Counted from the first letter of the stretch, positions 15,905 through 24,319 are shown. The stretch: DNA of 32,122 bases from UMGS1649 sp045652705 (GCA_045652705.1 JAZRUV010000016.1:1-32122), one strand, 5' to 3'. Numbers and translations are program-made. Notes: a model not told the origin generated them from the sequence alone.

Positions 15905-16870
15905 CTAATTAAATCTTTCTCCTACTTTAACTTTACCACCACGAATATATTCTGCTGCCGTCATAAGTCTTGTACCTGGAGCTTTTAGTTTTAAGAAGTT
16001 TACGTATCCATCTTTGCATCTTACTATAAATAAACTTTTTTTATCATTTAAGCATACTATCTCACCAAGTTCAGCTTCGTAATCTACTGTATAATCTATT
16101 CTTTCTGCTTGGTATACTTTATATGTTCTATCTTCATCAAGTTTACACCAAGCTCCCGGAAAAGGATTTGTTCCACGTATTAAACTACAAATAGAATCAG
16201 CAGTATCATTAAAGTCTATTCTTGAATTATCTTTAGAAAGCATTGGTGCTATTGTGAAATCTTCTGGTTGTTTTGTTCTATCTAATATACCATTATTTTC
16301 TACAAGTCTTTCTAAATCTAATAACAGTGTCTTTGCACCTACTATAGCAAGTTTATCATGAACTGTTTCGTATGTGTCATTTTGTTCAATAGGAACTGTA
16401 GCTATAGTTATCATATCCCCAGTATCCATTCCTTCATCCATATACATAGTTGTAACACCTGTTTCACTGTCTCCATTTATAACGGACCATTGTATCGGTG
16501 CAGCCCCTCTATATTTAGGAAGTATTGAACCATGAACATTTATTGCTCCATACTTTGGAAATTCTAAAATTTCTTTTGGCAAAATTCTACCATATGCCAC
16601 AACTATAATTAAGTTAGGATTCCATTCATTTAATTTTTCCATAACTTCAGGATTTTCTTTTACTTTATTGGGTTGAAACACTGGTATGTTATGTTGTTCA
16701 GCATACTCTTTTACCGGCGGCGGTGTCATTTTCATTCCTCTACCTTTTGGTTTATCTTCTCTACAAAATACCCCTACAATGTTATATTCATTTTCTACTA
16801 ATGCTTCTAAGTGTATTTTAGCAAAATCTGGTGTTCCCATAAAAACAATTCTCAAATCTTGTTTTTTCAT
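15905..16870 (-). CDS. fmt: Methionyl-tRNA formyltransferase
   Basis: The 321-residue enzyme formylates initiator Met-tRNA with 10-formyl-tetrahydrofolate. It starts LRIVFMGTPDFA, has the NVHGSILPKYRGAAPIQW signature with Asn 111 and His 113, and Asp 149 in MDTGDM, matching the catalytic triad of the E. coli enzyme. The C-terminal tRNA-binding domain (about 210-321) is complete. An AGAGG site lies about 11 nt before the ATG. It is the last gene of the rpoZ-kinase-priA-def-fmt unit, 33 nt after def, whose product removes the same formyl group. Confidence 0.95.
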   Translation of the reverse strand: MKKQDLRIVFMGTPDFAKIHLEALVENEYNIVGVFCREDKPKGRGMKMTPPPVKEYAEQHNIPVFQPNKVKENPEVMEKLNEWNPNLIIVVAYGRILPKEILEFPKYGAINVHGSILPKYRGAAPIQWSVINGDSETGVTTMYMDEGMDTGDMITIATVPIEQNDTYETVHDKLAIVGAKTLLLDLERLVENNGILDRTKQPEDFTIAPMLSKDNSRIDFNDTADSICSLIRGTNPFPGAWCKLDEDRTYKVYQAERIDYTVDYEAELGEIVCLNDKKSLFIVRCKDGYVNFLKLKAPGTRLMTAAEYIRGGKVKVGERFN

Positions 16871-16903
16871 ATTTATTAATACCTCTTACTATTATTTTTC
16901 TCT

Positions 16904-17449
16904 TTATTTTTTCTTTTTATTCTTACCCTTTTTCTTGTTATTTTTAGCTTGTTCTTCAAGTTCAGCTTGTCTTCTTGCCTCTTCTAATTCTTCTTCAGTT
17001 AAAGTATATATATCATATGCTTTATCTAAGAAAAGTATACCATCTAGATGGTCTATTTCATGGCTTAAAACAACTGCTTCTAAACCTTTGGCTTTAAGTT
17101 TTATTTGTTTTCCATCTAAATCAAAAGCTTCAACTATAACTGTTTCAGGTCTATCTACGTTACCAAATGTATTAGGTGAGCTTAAACAGCCTTCCTCTCC
17201 TGTTTGCACACCTGTTGCTTTTTTAATAACTGGGTTTATAAATACCTTTGGACCATCTCCAATATCTATAACTATTATTCTTTTTAGGATACCCACTTGA
17301 GGTGCAGCAAGACCTACACCATCAAATTTATACATAGTCTCTACCATATCCATAGCCAACTCACGTATTTTATTATCTATAGTTTCTATTTCTCTTGAAC
17401 GTTTTCTTAAAAGTTCGTCGTTATCATATCTTAAATTTCTAATTGCCAT
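16904..17449 (-). CDS. def: Peptide deformylase with Lys-rich tail
   Basis: This metalloenzyme removes the formyl group from nascent proteins. All three motifs are present: GVGLAAPQVG (44-53), EEGCLSSP (85-92, metal-ligand Cys 88) and HEIDHLDG (130-137, ligands His 130 and His 134, catalytic Glu 131). An extra charged tail of about 30 residues (LTEEELEEARRQAELEEQAK and then Lys/Asn/Gly) extends past the core; it could help contact the ribosome, which is inference. AAAGGAGCAAACAA precedes the start. Its place between priA and fmt is the standard Firmicute order. Confidence 0.95.
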   Translation of the reverse strand: MAIRNLRYDNDELLRKRSREIETIDNKIRELAMDMVETMYKFDGVGLAAPQVGILKRIIVIDIGDGPKVFINPVIKKATGVQTGEEGCLSSPNTFGNVDRPETVIVEAFDLDGKQIKLKAKGLEAVVLSHEIDHLDGILFLDKAYDIYTLTEEELEEARRQAELEEQAKNNKKKGKNKKKK

Positions 17450-17476
17450 TTGTTTGCTCCTTTTAATTTTTGTAAA

Positions 17477-19708
17477 TTATACAGGATTTTTTATAACTGC
17501 AATATTTACATTTCCACTTTTTATTTTATCATATTTTTCAAGATTTTCATAGATTTTATCTAAAACTTTATTATCTATATGTGTCTTTAAAACAATTTGC
17601 ACTCTATACTTTCCATTTATTTTACTTATATACGGTACTTTTGGTGAATAGACAGTTATACTTTTATCTCCATTATTTTTTTCAAATATATCATATATTT
17701 TCTTACCATCTTTTATAACTGCATCTCTATATTTTCCACTTAACTCTAAAACAACTATATCTACAAATGGTGGATAATTTGCCATTTGTCTAAAATTAAT
17801 CTCTTGATTGTAGAAAAACTTATATGAGTTATTATATACTGCATCTAGAACATAATTTTCTGTGTCATACGCTTGCATTATAACGCGACCCGGTTTTGTA
17901 CCTCTACCAGCACGCCCCGCAACCTGAAGTAAATTAGAGAAACTTCTTTCAGATGAAGTATAATCTGTCCCTATATTATGGTCAGCATTAATAATACCTA
18001 CAAGTGTTACATTTTCTATATCGTGACCTTTACTTATCATTTGTGTACCTACTAGAACATCAACATTTTCATTTTTAAACTTGTCTAAAATTTGTTCATG
18101 TGAACCTCTTTTTACGGTAGTGTCCATATCCATTCTTGCTGTTTTTATACCAGGGAAAGTTTCTATTAACTCTTGTTCAACTTTTTCTGTGCCGAGTCCA
18201 CTTTCCACAATATTACTACTTCCACAATACATACAAGTATCTTTTAAAGTTTCACAATATGAACAATAATGGCAAAGTAATAACCCGTTTTGTTTATGAT
18301 ATGTAAGACTCACATCACAGTTTGGACAACGTATTGGTTTTCCACAGTCTTTACAAACTACATATGATGAATAACCACGTCTATTTAAATATATAAAAGT
18401 TTGCTCTTTATTTTTTATGTTTTTTTCTATTTCCTCTTTAAGCCTATTAGATAATATCCTAGATTTGTTATTTAGCGTCTCTAACTTCATATCTACTATT
18501 TCTATCTTAGGCACCATAGCACCTTCTGGTCTTTTTAACATTTCATAATAGTCTATCTTGCCAGTTTTTGCTTTATACATTGTACCAATTTCTGGTGTTG
18601 CAGAGCCAAGTAACAAAACTGCATTTTCCATATATGCTATTCTTGTTGCCACTTCTTTTGTGTTATATCTTGGGGTTGAACCTGACACATAGCTCGGGTC
18701 ATGTTCTTCATCCATTACAATTAACCCTATATTTTTAAGCGGTACAAACAAAGCTGAACGCGGTCCTATTACAATTTTAGCTTGTCCTTTCACTATTCTC
18801 TTATACTCTGTTTGCCTTTCAAGCCCTGTCATTTTGCTATGAAGTACAGATACTACATCTCCAAAACGAGATATAAATCTACGTTTTGTTTGAGTTGTGA
18901 GTGAAATTTCAGGAACAAGTACAATAGCTGTTTTGTTAAGTCTTAAGCATTCTTCTATTGCTTGTAAATACACTTCAGTTTTACCACTACCAGTAACCCC
19001 CATAAGAAGTGATACATTAAATTTATTTTCGTTTATTTTATCTATAAGGCTGTCAATTACCGCTTTCTGTTCTGCAGTCGGTAGAAGTTTTTTTGTTCTT
19101 TCTACACTATGAAAATCTATAACATTAGTATCATGTTTTTCTAATTTAACATATCCTTTTTCCTCTACTGCTTTTACAATAGCACGAGATATGCCAAGAG
19201 AATTTATTATATCTTCAAGTGGAATGTTATCTACTAAAGCTAACTCTCTAATCAGTTTTATTTGCTTTGCACTTGTTATTTTTTTTGACTCTATGTCCTG
19301 TTCAATAACATCTTTACTTGCACAAAGTTTTACAACTGTTATTTGCTTTCCTGTTATGTTTTTTTCCTTTAATTTATCCTGTGAATATGGAAGCATTAAT
19401 TTTAGAGCTGTATATACATTACAAAAATACATTTTAGATATCCATTTTGCAAGTTTTAGTCTGTTTTCATCTAAATAGCTTTCACTATCTAGTATTTGAG
19501 ATATACACTTTAATTTCGAATTAGTTTCATCCGAATCCATAATTAATTTTACAATTATTCCTTCAACTTGTCTTCCTTTTCCTTGACCAAAATTTACTAA
19601 AACTCTTTTACCAATTTCAGCCTCCCCTTCATCTTCAGGGCTAATTAAATAGTCATAAACCTTATTTAACTTTTTATTTGTGTTATCTATAAGTACTTTT
19701 GCAATCAT
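17477..19708 (-). CDS. priA: Primosomal protein N', replication restart helicase PriA
   Basis: The 743-residue 3'-5' superfamily 2 helicase reloads the replisome at stalled forks. The N-terminal 3'-DNA-binding domain (1-~110) begins MIAKVLIDNTNKKLNKVYDY. Walker A is GVTGSGKT (237-244) and the DEEH box is at 333-336. The zinc module inserted in the helicase core shows CKDCGKPIRCPNC (451-463) and paired cysteines at 478/481 and 491/494, with an extra Cys 484. Motif GTQMISKGHD and VAGRAGRG follow. GGGGAGGTGAATAT precedes the ATG. It lies upstream of def, as is usual. Confidence 0.95.
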   Translation of the reverse strand: MIAKVLIDNTNKKLNKVYDYLISPEDEGEAEIGKRVLVNFGQGKGRQVEGIIVKLIMDSDETNSKLKCISQILDSESYLDENRLKLAKWISKMYFCNVYTALKLMLPYSQDKLKEKNITGKQITVVKLCASKDVIEQDIESKKITSAKQIKLIRELALVDNIPLEDIINSLGISRAIVKAVEEKGYVKLEKHDTNVIDFHSVERTKKLLPTAEQKAVIDSLIDKINENKFNVSLLMGVTGSGKTEVYLQAIEECLRLNKTAIVLVPEISLTTQTKRRFISRFGDVVSVLHSKMTGLERQTEYKRIVKGQAKIVIGPRSALFVPLKNIGLIVMDEEHDPSYVSGSTPRYNTKEVATRIAYMENAVLLLGSATPEIGTMYKAKTGKIDYYEMLKRPEGAMVPKIEIVDMKLETLNNKSRILSNRLKEEIEKNIKNKEQTFIYLNRRGYSSYVVCKDCGKPIRCPNCDVSLTYHKQNGLLLCHYCSYCETLKDTCMYCGSSNIVESGLGTEKVEQELIETFPGIKTARMDMDTTVKRGSHEQILDKFKNENVDVLVGTQMISKGHDIENVTLVGIINADHNIGTDYTSSERSFSNLLQVAGRAGRGTKPGRVIMQAYDTENYVLDAVYNNSYKFFYNQEINFRQMANYPPFVDIVVLELSGKYRDAVIKDGKKIYDIFEKNNGDKSITVYSPKVPYISKINGKYRVQIVLKTHIDNKVLDKIYENLEKYDKIKSGNVNIAVIKNPV

Positions 19709-19742
19709 ATATTCACCTCCCCTTATCTAGTAATAATGAGGG

Positions 19743-20321
19743 CTACTCACCCTCATCAAAATCCACTTCACTCCACACTTTATATGCCTTTATTATTTTA
19801 GAAGCAACTTCGTCAGGTCCAAGATTTGTTGTATCTATAACATAATCATAATTATCCATATTATGGATATCTACATTATATAATTTTAAATATCTCTCTT
19901 GTTCTGATGCTTCACGTATTTTTATAGCATTATGTGCCTCTTCAATACTTGTATAATCTTCTTCTTTACCTCTTTTAGCTGAAGCTTTAAAAAGTCTTTC
20001 AGCCGCAACATTTTCGTCTGCTATCATATATACTCTAAATGCTTTAGGTGCAAGATAAAATCCTAGTCTTGCATCTATTATAATGTTTGTACTTGCATCT
20101 ATAACTTCTTTTGTTTTTGCTTCTATATTTCTATCTATATCCGGATTAGATTTAACATACTCATTAAACTCTACTAAGTCCATATTGTTTTCACGAGCAA
20201 GACTTCTAAAAGACTGGCTCGCTTTATATAAACTATACTCTAATTTTTCCGCAAGAAGAGCTGCTACTTCAGTCTTTCCAACAGCTATATTTCCAGATAT
20301 ACAAATCATTTGTTTTTTCAT
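19743..20321 (-). CDS. CMP-kinase-like P-loop nucleoside monophosphate kinase, 192 aa
   Basis: The protein starts MICISGNIAVGKTEVAALLA with a Walker A loop GNIAVGKT (10-17). It then follows the plan of archaeal-type cytidylate kinases (CmkB): an FRSLARE..MDLVEFNEYVKSNPDIDR segment, a DARLGFYLAP turn, an AAERLFKAS lid region, EQERYLKLYNVDIHN, and YDYVIDTTN at the end. A CMP/dCMP kinase activity is plausible but not proven; AAA-type kinase of unknown substrate is the cautious call. It lies 12 nt after rpoZ and 34 nt before priA. Many Firmicutes have coaBC at this place, and gmk upstream of rpoZ. Confidence 0.7.
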   Translation of the reverse strand: MKKQMICISGNIAVGKTEVAALLAEKLEYSLYKASQSFRSLARENNMDLVEFNEYVKSNPDIDRNIEAKTKEVIDASTNIIIDARLGFYLAPKAFRVYMIADENVAAERLFKASAKRGKEEDYTSIEEAHNAIKIREASEQERYLKLYNVDIHNMDNYDYVIDTTNLGPDEVASKIIKAYKVWSEVDFDEGE

Positions 20322-20333
20322 GAATTACCTCTA

Positions 20334-20588
20334 TTATTCTACAATATCCTCTTCATCTTCAACTATTATGTCTTGGTTTACTACAGCGTCTGAGGCTTCT
20401 TTTTCCACTCTTACTTTATCTTCAGCAATTTCTCTTGTTGCTATATCTACTGCATCAGTTATATCTGGGTCTCCCTCTTCTATTCTTCTTTCTGCTATTT
20501 GTCTAGCTCTTTTAGCTACTGCTATAGCTAGTTCATATCTTGTTCCTACTTTTGGCATAACTTCATCTACACTTGGTTTTGCTAACAT
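20334..20588 (-). CDS. rpoZ: RNA polymerase omega subunit
   Basis: The protein begins MLAKPSVDEVMPKVGTRYEL and has the conserved AIAVAKRARQIAERR helix, followed by an acidic tail ending in EDEEDIVE. Omega helps fold the beta' subunit and assemble RNA polymerase. An ATG two codons upstream (20594) is separated from AGGAGG by only one base, so the ATG at 20588, with 7 nt spacing, is chosen. It heads the rpoZ-kinase-priA-def-fmt unit. No convincing promoter hexamers were found, although several TATAAT-like runs lie within 30 nt upstream. Confidence 0.93.
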   Translation of the reverse strand: MLAKPSVDEVMPKVGTRYELAIAVAKRARQIAERRIEEGDPDITDAVDIATREIAEDKVRVEKEASDAVVNQDIIVEDEEDIVE

Positions 20589-20682
20589 TTTCATTCCTCC
20601 TAAATTATACTATTATATTTTACCATAGCATTCGTTTATTTGCAAGCAAAGGTTTTAGAAAAATTTACACACCATCCCCATT

Positions 20683-20729
20683 TATACAAAACAACTCCGC
20701 CGCATAATATAGCAGAGTTGTTTTGTATA
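20683..20729 (-). terminator. 15-bp hairpin just past target gene A
   Basis: Perfect arms of 15 bp (20683-20697 with 20715-20729) surround a 17-nt loop that can itself pair. It starts 13 nt beyond the stop codon of gene A. It can act as its terminator, though its U-run is interrupted. A similar hairpin follows gene B, so a second role in DGR target recognition is possible. Confidence 0.75.
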
Positions 20730-20742
20730 TTTTTAATACGCG

Positions 20743-20760
20743 CTACTTCTTTATGTAAAG
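20743..20760 (-). other. Candidate IMH-like 3' end of variable region A
   Basis: CTTTACATAAAGAAGTAG is identical in genes A and B and ends both reading frames, immediately after the divergent stretch. In DGRs an invariant segment at the 3' end of the variable region (initiation of mutagenic homology) primes cDNA transfer. CTTTA/TAAAG could also fold on itself. Confidence 0.5.
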
Positions 20761-22134
20761 TGTAGGACGAAAACCGATGACGTAGGTCGCGCTACGCGGA
20801 GGGTAGCTGTGGGTACGGTACGCAACCGGGTTGTACTGATTGGTTCCGAGGTAATAAGCGCCTCCGCGAAGAAAACGGCCGTCAGAAGAGGAGCCCTCCA
20901 TTGTCCATTCCCACATATTTCCTGCCATATCATATATATTGTTTACACTTGCTGCTTTTAAAGCTCCTGTAGACAACGCCCACCATGTTCCATATGCTTT
21001 TGTTGAACTTGCTGTTGTTGTTTGATATGAACCTAATGAGCCTGACGAACTAACTGCATACTTTGCTCCATCATTTAAATCTCCTGCTGCTATTACATGG
21101 TTATCATAATTCCCATAACTATTACTAGTTGTTACACTTGATACTGCTTTTGTATCTAACCACCATTGTAGCGTTGTATCCCACTGCACTCCATATGTTA
21201 ATGTTGATACTACACCATAATTTGTATTTGTTGCTGGATACATACTTCTTGCTGCCTCTACTGCTCCATTTGTATCTTCTAACACATTATCATTCTTTGT
21301 CCATGATATATATGTATATGGTATTTTTTCCATCATAGAATATACATTTGAACCTTTTACTAAAGTAGTCTCGCTTGTTCTTTGTGTATCTATTCCAGCT
21401 TCATAACGTGCTATATAAAATCCTTTATATTCTTTTACACTTTCATACATTTCTTGCACTTCTGTTAAAGTTGTGCTTGTCACATATTTTGTGCTTTGCG
21501 TTGGTAATGGCAGATTTGTTGCTGTATCTAATACTACTTCCCAACAATTTCTTCCTAATGTATTAGATATTGTATCTAAATTGTCAAAAGTTTGCCTTAT
21601 AAATTTACTAAAATCTTCTACTGGTACCCATACATATTGGTTTCTTGTTCTTTTTGCATCTTCTACATTTTCATCTGTAACTGGTGTTGTTCCTTCATAT
21701 ATTACAAGCCCTCCATTTTTTGTATTTTCTCCTGTGGCACTTGAGGCAACAAATCCTTTTGGTATTGGTACACCATCTACTGTTGCTATTACCCAATTTG
21801 CTGTTTCACCGCTTTCACCTTTAAATGTTACTTTTACACCTTTACTTGTTACTGTTATTTCATATGGTGTTAAGTCTACATTTTCATCATTTAATCTTTT
21901 TAACACTTCTTGCTCTAGTTGTTCCTGAGTAGTATTTCCAACCATATATGCCTCTGCCCATTTTAATGAAGCTAATGTTTGTATTTCCTTTAAGTTTGCT
22001 TGATCTACTGCACTTTGAGCTTTATCTATAATTCCGCTATTCCTTAATGATAAAATTATTGTTCCTGCTAGGATTATCATAACTATTATTGTTATTACTA
22101 GTACCACTAATGATACTGCTTTTTTCTTTTGCAT
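20743..22134 (-). CDS. Target-like gene A: pilin-like N terminus plus FGE/C-type-lectin-fold domain
   Basis: The 463-residue protein begins MQKKKAVSLVVLVITIIVMI, a positively charged prepilin-like leader and 25-residue helix without the usual Glu at position 5. A short helical stretch follows (to about 90) and then a beta-rich region. From about 150 the chain resembles the formylglycine-generating-enzyme (SUMF1) fold: NQYVWVPVEDFSKF, KGFYIARYEAG, NNIYDMAGNMWEW, LRGGAYY and a final GFRPTLYIKK. The last ~50 codons are 58% GC and C-ending, unlike the rest, and read as a DGR variable region (see 20761-20913). The protein is probably displayed at the cell surface with a hypervariable ligand-binding face. 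GGGGGACAAAAT precedes the ATG. The upstream gene is divergent. Confidence 0.85.
   Translation of the reverse strand: MQKKKAVSLVVLVITIIVMIILAGTIILSLRNSGIIDKAQSAVDQANLKEIQTLASLKWAEAYMVGNTTQEQLEQEVLKRLNDENVDLTPYEITVTSKGVKVTFKGESGETANWVIATVDGVPIPKGFVASSATGENTKNGGLVIYEGTTPVTDENVEDAKRTRNQYVWVPVEDFSKFIRQTFDNLDTISNTLGRNCWEVVLDTATNLPLPTQSTKYVTSTTLTEVQEMYESVKEYKGFYIARYEAGIDTQRTSETTLVKGSNVYSMMEKIPYTYISWTKNDNVLEDTNGAVEAARSMYPATNTNYGVVSTLTYGVQWDTTLQWWLDTKAVSSVTTSNSYGNYDNHVIAAGDLNDGAKYAVSSSGSLGSYQTTTASSTKAYGTWWALSTGALKAASVNNIYDMAGNMWEWTMEGSSSDGRFLRGGAYYLGTNQYNPVAYRTHSYPPRSATYVIGFRPTLYIKK
20761..20913 (-). other. Candidate DGR variable region A
   Basis: GC over 20761-20900 is 58%, against 37% in the next 140 bp of the same gene. 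Of the 39 codons between the conserved ATG GAG GGC and GGT TTT, 20 end in C, in a genome that prefers T- or A-ending codons; TAC, ACC, AGC and GTC/ATC/CTC are frequent, as expected if AAC codons had A-to-N changes. Compared with gene B, codons such as TCC/GGC, TCT/GGT, TCT/GAT and GAC/AGC keep the third base and change the first two. Confidence 0.7.
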
Positions 22135-22141
22135 ATTTTGT

Positions 22142-22206
22142 CCCCCTTATTATATGTTTAGTTTATATCAAACAAAAAGCAAAGTCAACATTTTTAATTA
22201 ACTTTG
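22142..22206 (-). promoter_or_regulatory. Upstream region of gene A: promoter-like element and hairpin
   Basis: TATAAT (minus strand, 22149-22154) lies just before GGGGGA. A second -10-like TATAAA with TTGACT 15 nt upstream also exists; neither has ideal spacing. A hairpin (22180-22188 with 22198-22206, CAAAGTTAA/TTGACTTTG with a G-U pair) followed by CTTTTTG lies upstream. The stretch GACTTT..TTTTTGTTT..TATAAACTAAA recurs at 32089-32122, upstream of gene B. Confidence 0.45.
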
Positions 22207-22323
22207 TTTTTTTAATAAAACGGAAAATCTAGATATTAATCTATTTATATAATACCCCTTGTTTTTTTACTTTTTTTGGTATAGAATGTTGTTATATAAA
22301 TTTCGGATTTACGGAGGATAAAA

Positions 22324-24009
22324 ATGAGTAAGGCAGATTTGACACTCTTTAAAGAAAAACATAAATTAAATGACTATTTTATAAGTGTTATAGAATCACT
22401 TATAACTAGATTGGTAGAATTCGAGTACATTCCACACTCTAAAGTTTCCAGTCTTATAGAACTATTACATAATAATATTGAAAATATTCGTTTTGGAAGT
22501 AACAATCTCTATGATTATAAAAGTGGATATTATGATGTAAATAAGAAAGAATTATATATAAAGGATGAAAAAAACATCCCTGCTATATATTTACGTTTAT
22601 TGTATGCATTAACTTCTTATGAAGCAGATAAAAATTTATATACTGTTGGATATTCAACTACAAAACTTCGCACAGATAGCTATAGACTTGCTTATACAAA
22701 CTTCGGTATAAATCGTGCTGTTATAGCTAATTTAGTATATAAATTGTGTAATTTATTGCCTTCATCATTGCAAATTACACCAACACGCAAAACACACGAG
22801 CATGATTTCCTAGGCTTTAAAATACAAGCAGACAACGACTTGTATTCTTTAGAAGGTAAGTTACTTTCACAAACTTGCTTTGTTTTAGATTTAGACCCCG
22901 AACTATTATACTTTGGACTTTTTGCTAAAAACCCAATTAAATATTTGGATAATATATTTAATAAAAAAGGCTTTGAAAACAAAGAAAAGTTTTTACAATT
23001 ATTTGATAATATAAGCAGGAAATATAACACATATAACAAATTAGCCTATCTTTCTAACAGGCTAAATGATAACTATATAGAATATAAAAAACATATATTA
23101 ACTTCTAATATAGACAGCATAATAAAAGAACAAGAAATAATAGAAAATAACATAAGCACTGTTATATCAGATTTGTATGGTGCTGTTGATGACGAAGATT
23201 TAGAAGTATCTATCGGTCTTGCTGAAGCATTATCTAAGTTAGAAGACGAATTAAAAAACATGCTTACACATTTCCAAGATATATTGTGTGATAATATTAT
23301 AAAGCTTAATACTCACCTTCCATATATTAAATATGCCAGCAAATTAAAACAATTTAAAGATATATTAATCATACCAAACAAAAAGATTTCAAAAGCTATT
23401 CAAGATACAATACTGTTTAAATTAATGCCAGAAACAGAAGTTACAGAAATAAATTTAGTGCAAAAAATAAAATACGCTATAATAGAACAAATACTTTCAA
23501 GCACAGACTTTACAGATATATCTAGTACTTTCTCTTTTTATAACATAACAAATCTAGAAGATGTAGATAACGGCTCTGCTCTAATATTATTAAACGCAGA
23601 TAAAAAATTCACAAAAATTATAGAAGTAAAAGGTCTAAATAAAAATATTGGTTGTAAGTCACAATTTGAATTAAACTATATACCATTAGACAACTTAAAA
23701 TATATGATGACTTCAAATTATTCAACTACATATATTGGTAATATTGAAAAGTTATATACTTCTCTAAAAAACAGTTTTGAAGAGTTGAAAAATATTTCTC
23801 TAGATAATATTTCTGTTTTTGAATATGATTCAAAAAAATATATACTAGTTCATTACAACGACAAAATGTATGTTATTTTATACACATATTCCTCTAGAAA
23901 ATATTTGTTTAATTTGCTAAATATTTCAGTTAAATATAAAGTATTTGGTAAAGATGCGATTAGTAAATCTGCTATTAAATCTAATTTACCTATACTATAT
24001 AAAAAGTAA
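22324..24009 (+). CDS. Unrecognised protein, 561 aa
   Basis: I do not recognise this family. There is no signal peptide, membrane helix or clear catalytic motif. The chain begins MSKADLTLFKEKHKLNDYF and is Lys-, Asn- and Ile-rich. It has a helical N-terminal third with the segments YSTTKLRTDSYRLAYTNFGI and LVYKLCNLLPSSLQITP, a likely coiled coil near residues 255-330 (SIIKEQEIIENN and ALSKLEDELKNML), and a beta-rich end (about 405-540). ACGGAGGATAAAA precedes the ATG. It is the only plus-strand gene here, divergent from target gene A, and ends in a strong terminator. GC is near 27%, typical of the host. No YxDD or other polymerase motif is present, so it is not the missing reverse transcriptase. 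Confidence 0.8.
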   Translation: MSKADLTLFKEKHKLNDYFISVIESLITRLVEFEYIPHSKVSSLIELLHNNIENIRFGSNNLYDYKSGYYDVNKKELYIKDEKNIPAIYLRLLYALTSYEADKNLYTVGYSTTKLRTDSYRLAYTNFGINRAVIANLVYKLCNLLPSSLQITPTRKTHEHDFLGFKIQADNDLYSLEGKLLSQTCFVLDLDPELLYFGLFAKNPIKYLDNIFNKKGFENKEKFLQLFDNISRKYNTYNKLAYLSNRLNDNYIEYKKHILTSNIDSIIKEQEIIENNISTVISDLYGAVDDEDLEVSIGLAEALSKLEDELKNMLTHFQDILCDNIIKLNTHLPYIKYASKLKQFKDILIIPNKKISKAIQDTILFKLMPETEVTEINLVQKIKYAIIEQILSSTDFTDISSTFSFYNITNLEDVDNGSALILLNADKKFTKIIEVKGLNKNIGCKSQFELNYIPLDNLKYMMTSNYSTTYIGNIEKLYTSLKNSFEELKNISLDNISVFEYDSKKYILVHYNDKMYVILYTYSSRKYLFNLLNISVKYKVFGKDAISKSAIKSNLPILYKK

Positions 24010-24037
24010 TTAAAATGAAAATATTAACAGCCAAATT

Positions 24038-24065
24038 AACAAGCGGGAATTTATTCCCGCTTGTT
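24038..24065. terminator. Bidirectional 12-bp terminator hairpin
   Basis: AACAAGCGGGAA (24038-24049) and TTCCCGCTTGTT (24054-24065) are perfect arms with a 4-nt TTTA loop. It serves the 561-residue gene on the plus strand and, 9 nt beyond its stop, the 81-residue gene on the minus strand. Confidence 0.85.
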
Positions 24066-24073
24066 ATTGTCAT

Positions 24074-24319
24074 TTATATATGCTTAACTATAATGTGATC
24101 ATCATGGATTTCTCTTACGATATATTCCTCTTGGTCGTATGCGATGCGCTCAAACAACTTTACCATGACTTTGCCGTCTTTGCCTATACGGAGTTTGCCT
24201 CTCAAGTCAAAGACGCTAAGCAAGGGTGGTGCTGAAATATACACATCCTTGCCACGCTTTTTACATGGTACCAGCTTTACATCTTCAAGATCATCCCATA
24301 CGCGTTTTTCTTTCGCCAT
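24074..24319 (-). CDS. Small protein equal to the C-terminal domain of the adjacent PIN protein, 81 aa
   Basis: The protein aligns over its last ~60 residues with the end of the 237-residue upstream protein. Both share KKRG..xYI, then a D.RGK.RIGK.G.V core, then R...Y and a closing run of beta strands with I/V-rich ends. It looks like a small beta-barrel-type domain; nucleic-acid binding is a guess. AAAGGACTGTTGAT precedes the ATG. GC is about 47% near 24181-24240, against about 27% in the host gene to the left, so the pair looks acquired. It lies 71 nt after the PIN gene on the same strand and is probably co-transcribed. The family is unrecognised. Confidence 0.75.
   Translation of the reverse strand: MAKEKRVWDDLEDVKLVPCKKRGKDVYISAPPLLSVFDLRGKLRIGKDGKVMVKLFERIAYDQEEYIVREIHDDHIIVKHI

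Noticed and set aside
20751..20933. A 60-codon overlapping frame across variable region A
   Set aside because: It is an alternative frame of gene A on the same strand, without its own binding site; it is open mainly because the region is GC-rich.
20743..22134. A true formylglycine-generating enzyme
   Set aside because: The fold signature is there, but the end of the domain is hypervariable between A and B and the protein carries a pilin-like anchor, which fits display rather than catalysis.
22324..24009. The missing DGR reverse transcriptase
   Set aside because: The 561-residue protein has no YxDD box or other reverse transcriptase motif, and no other gene in the window does either.
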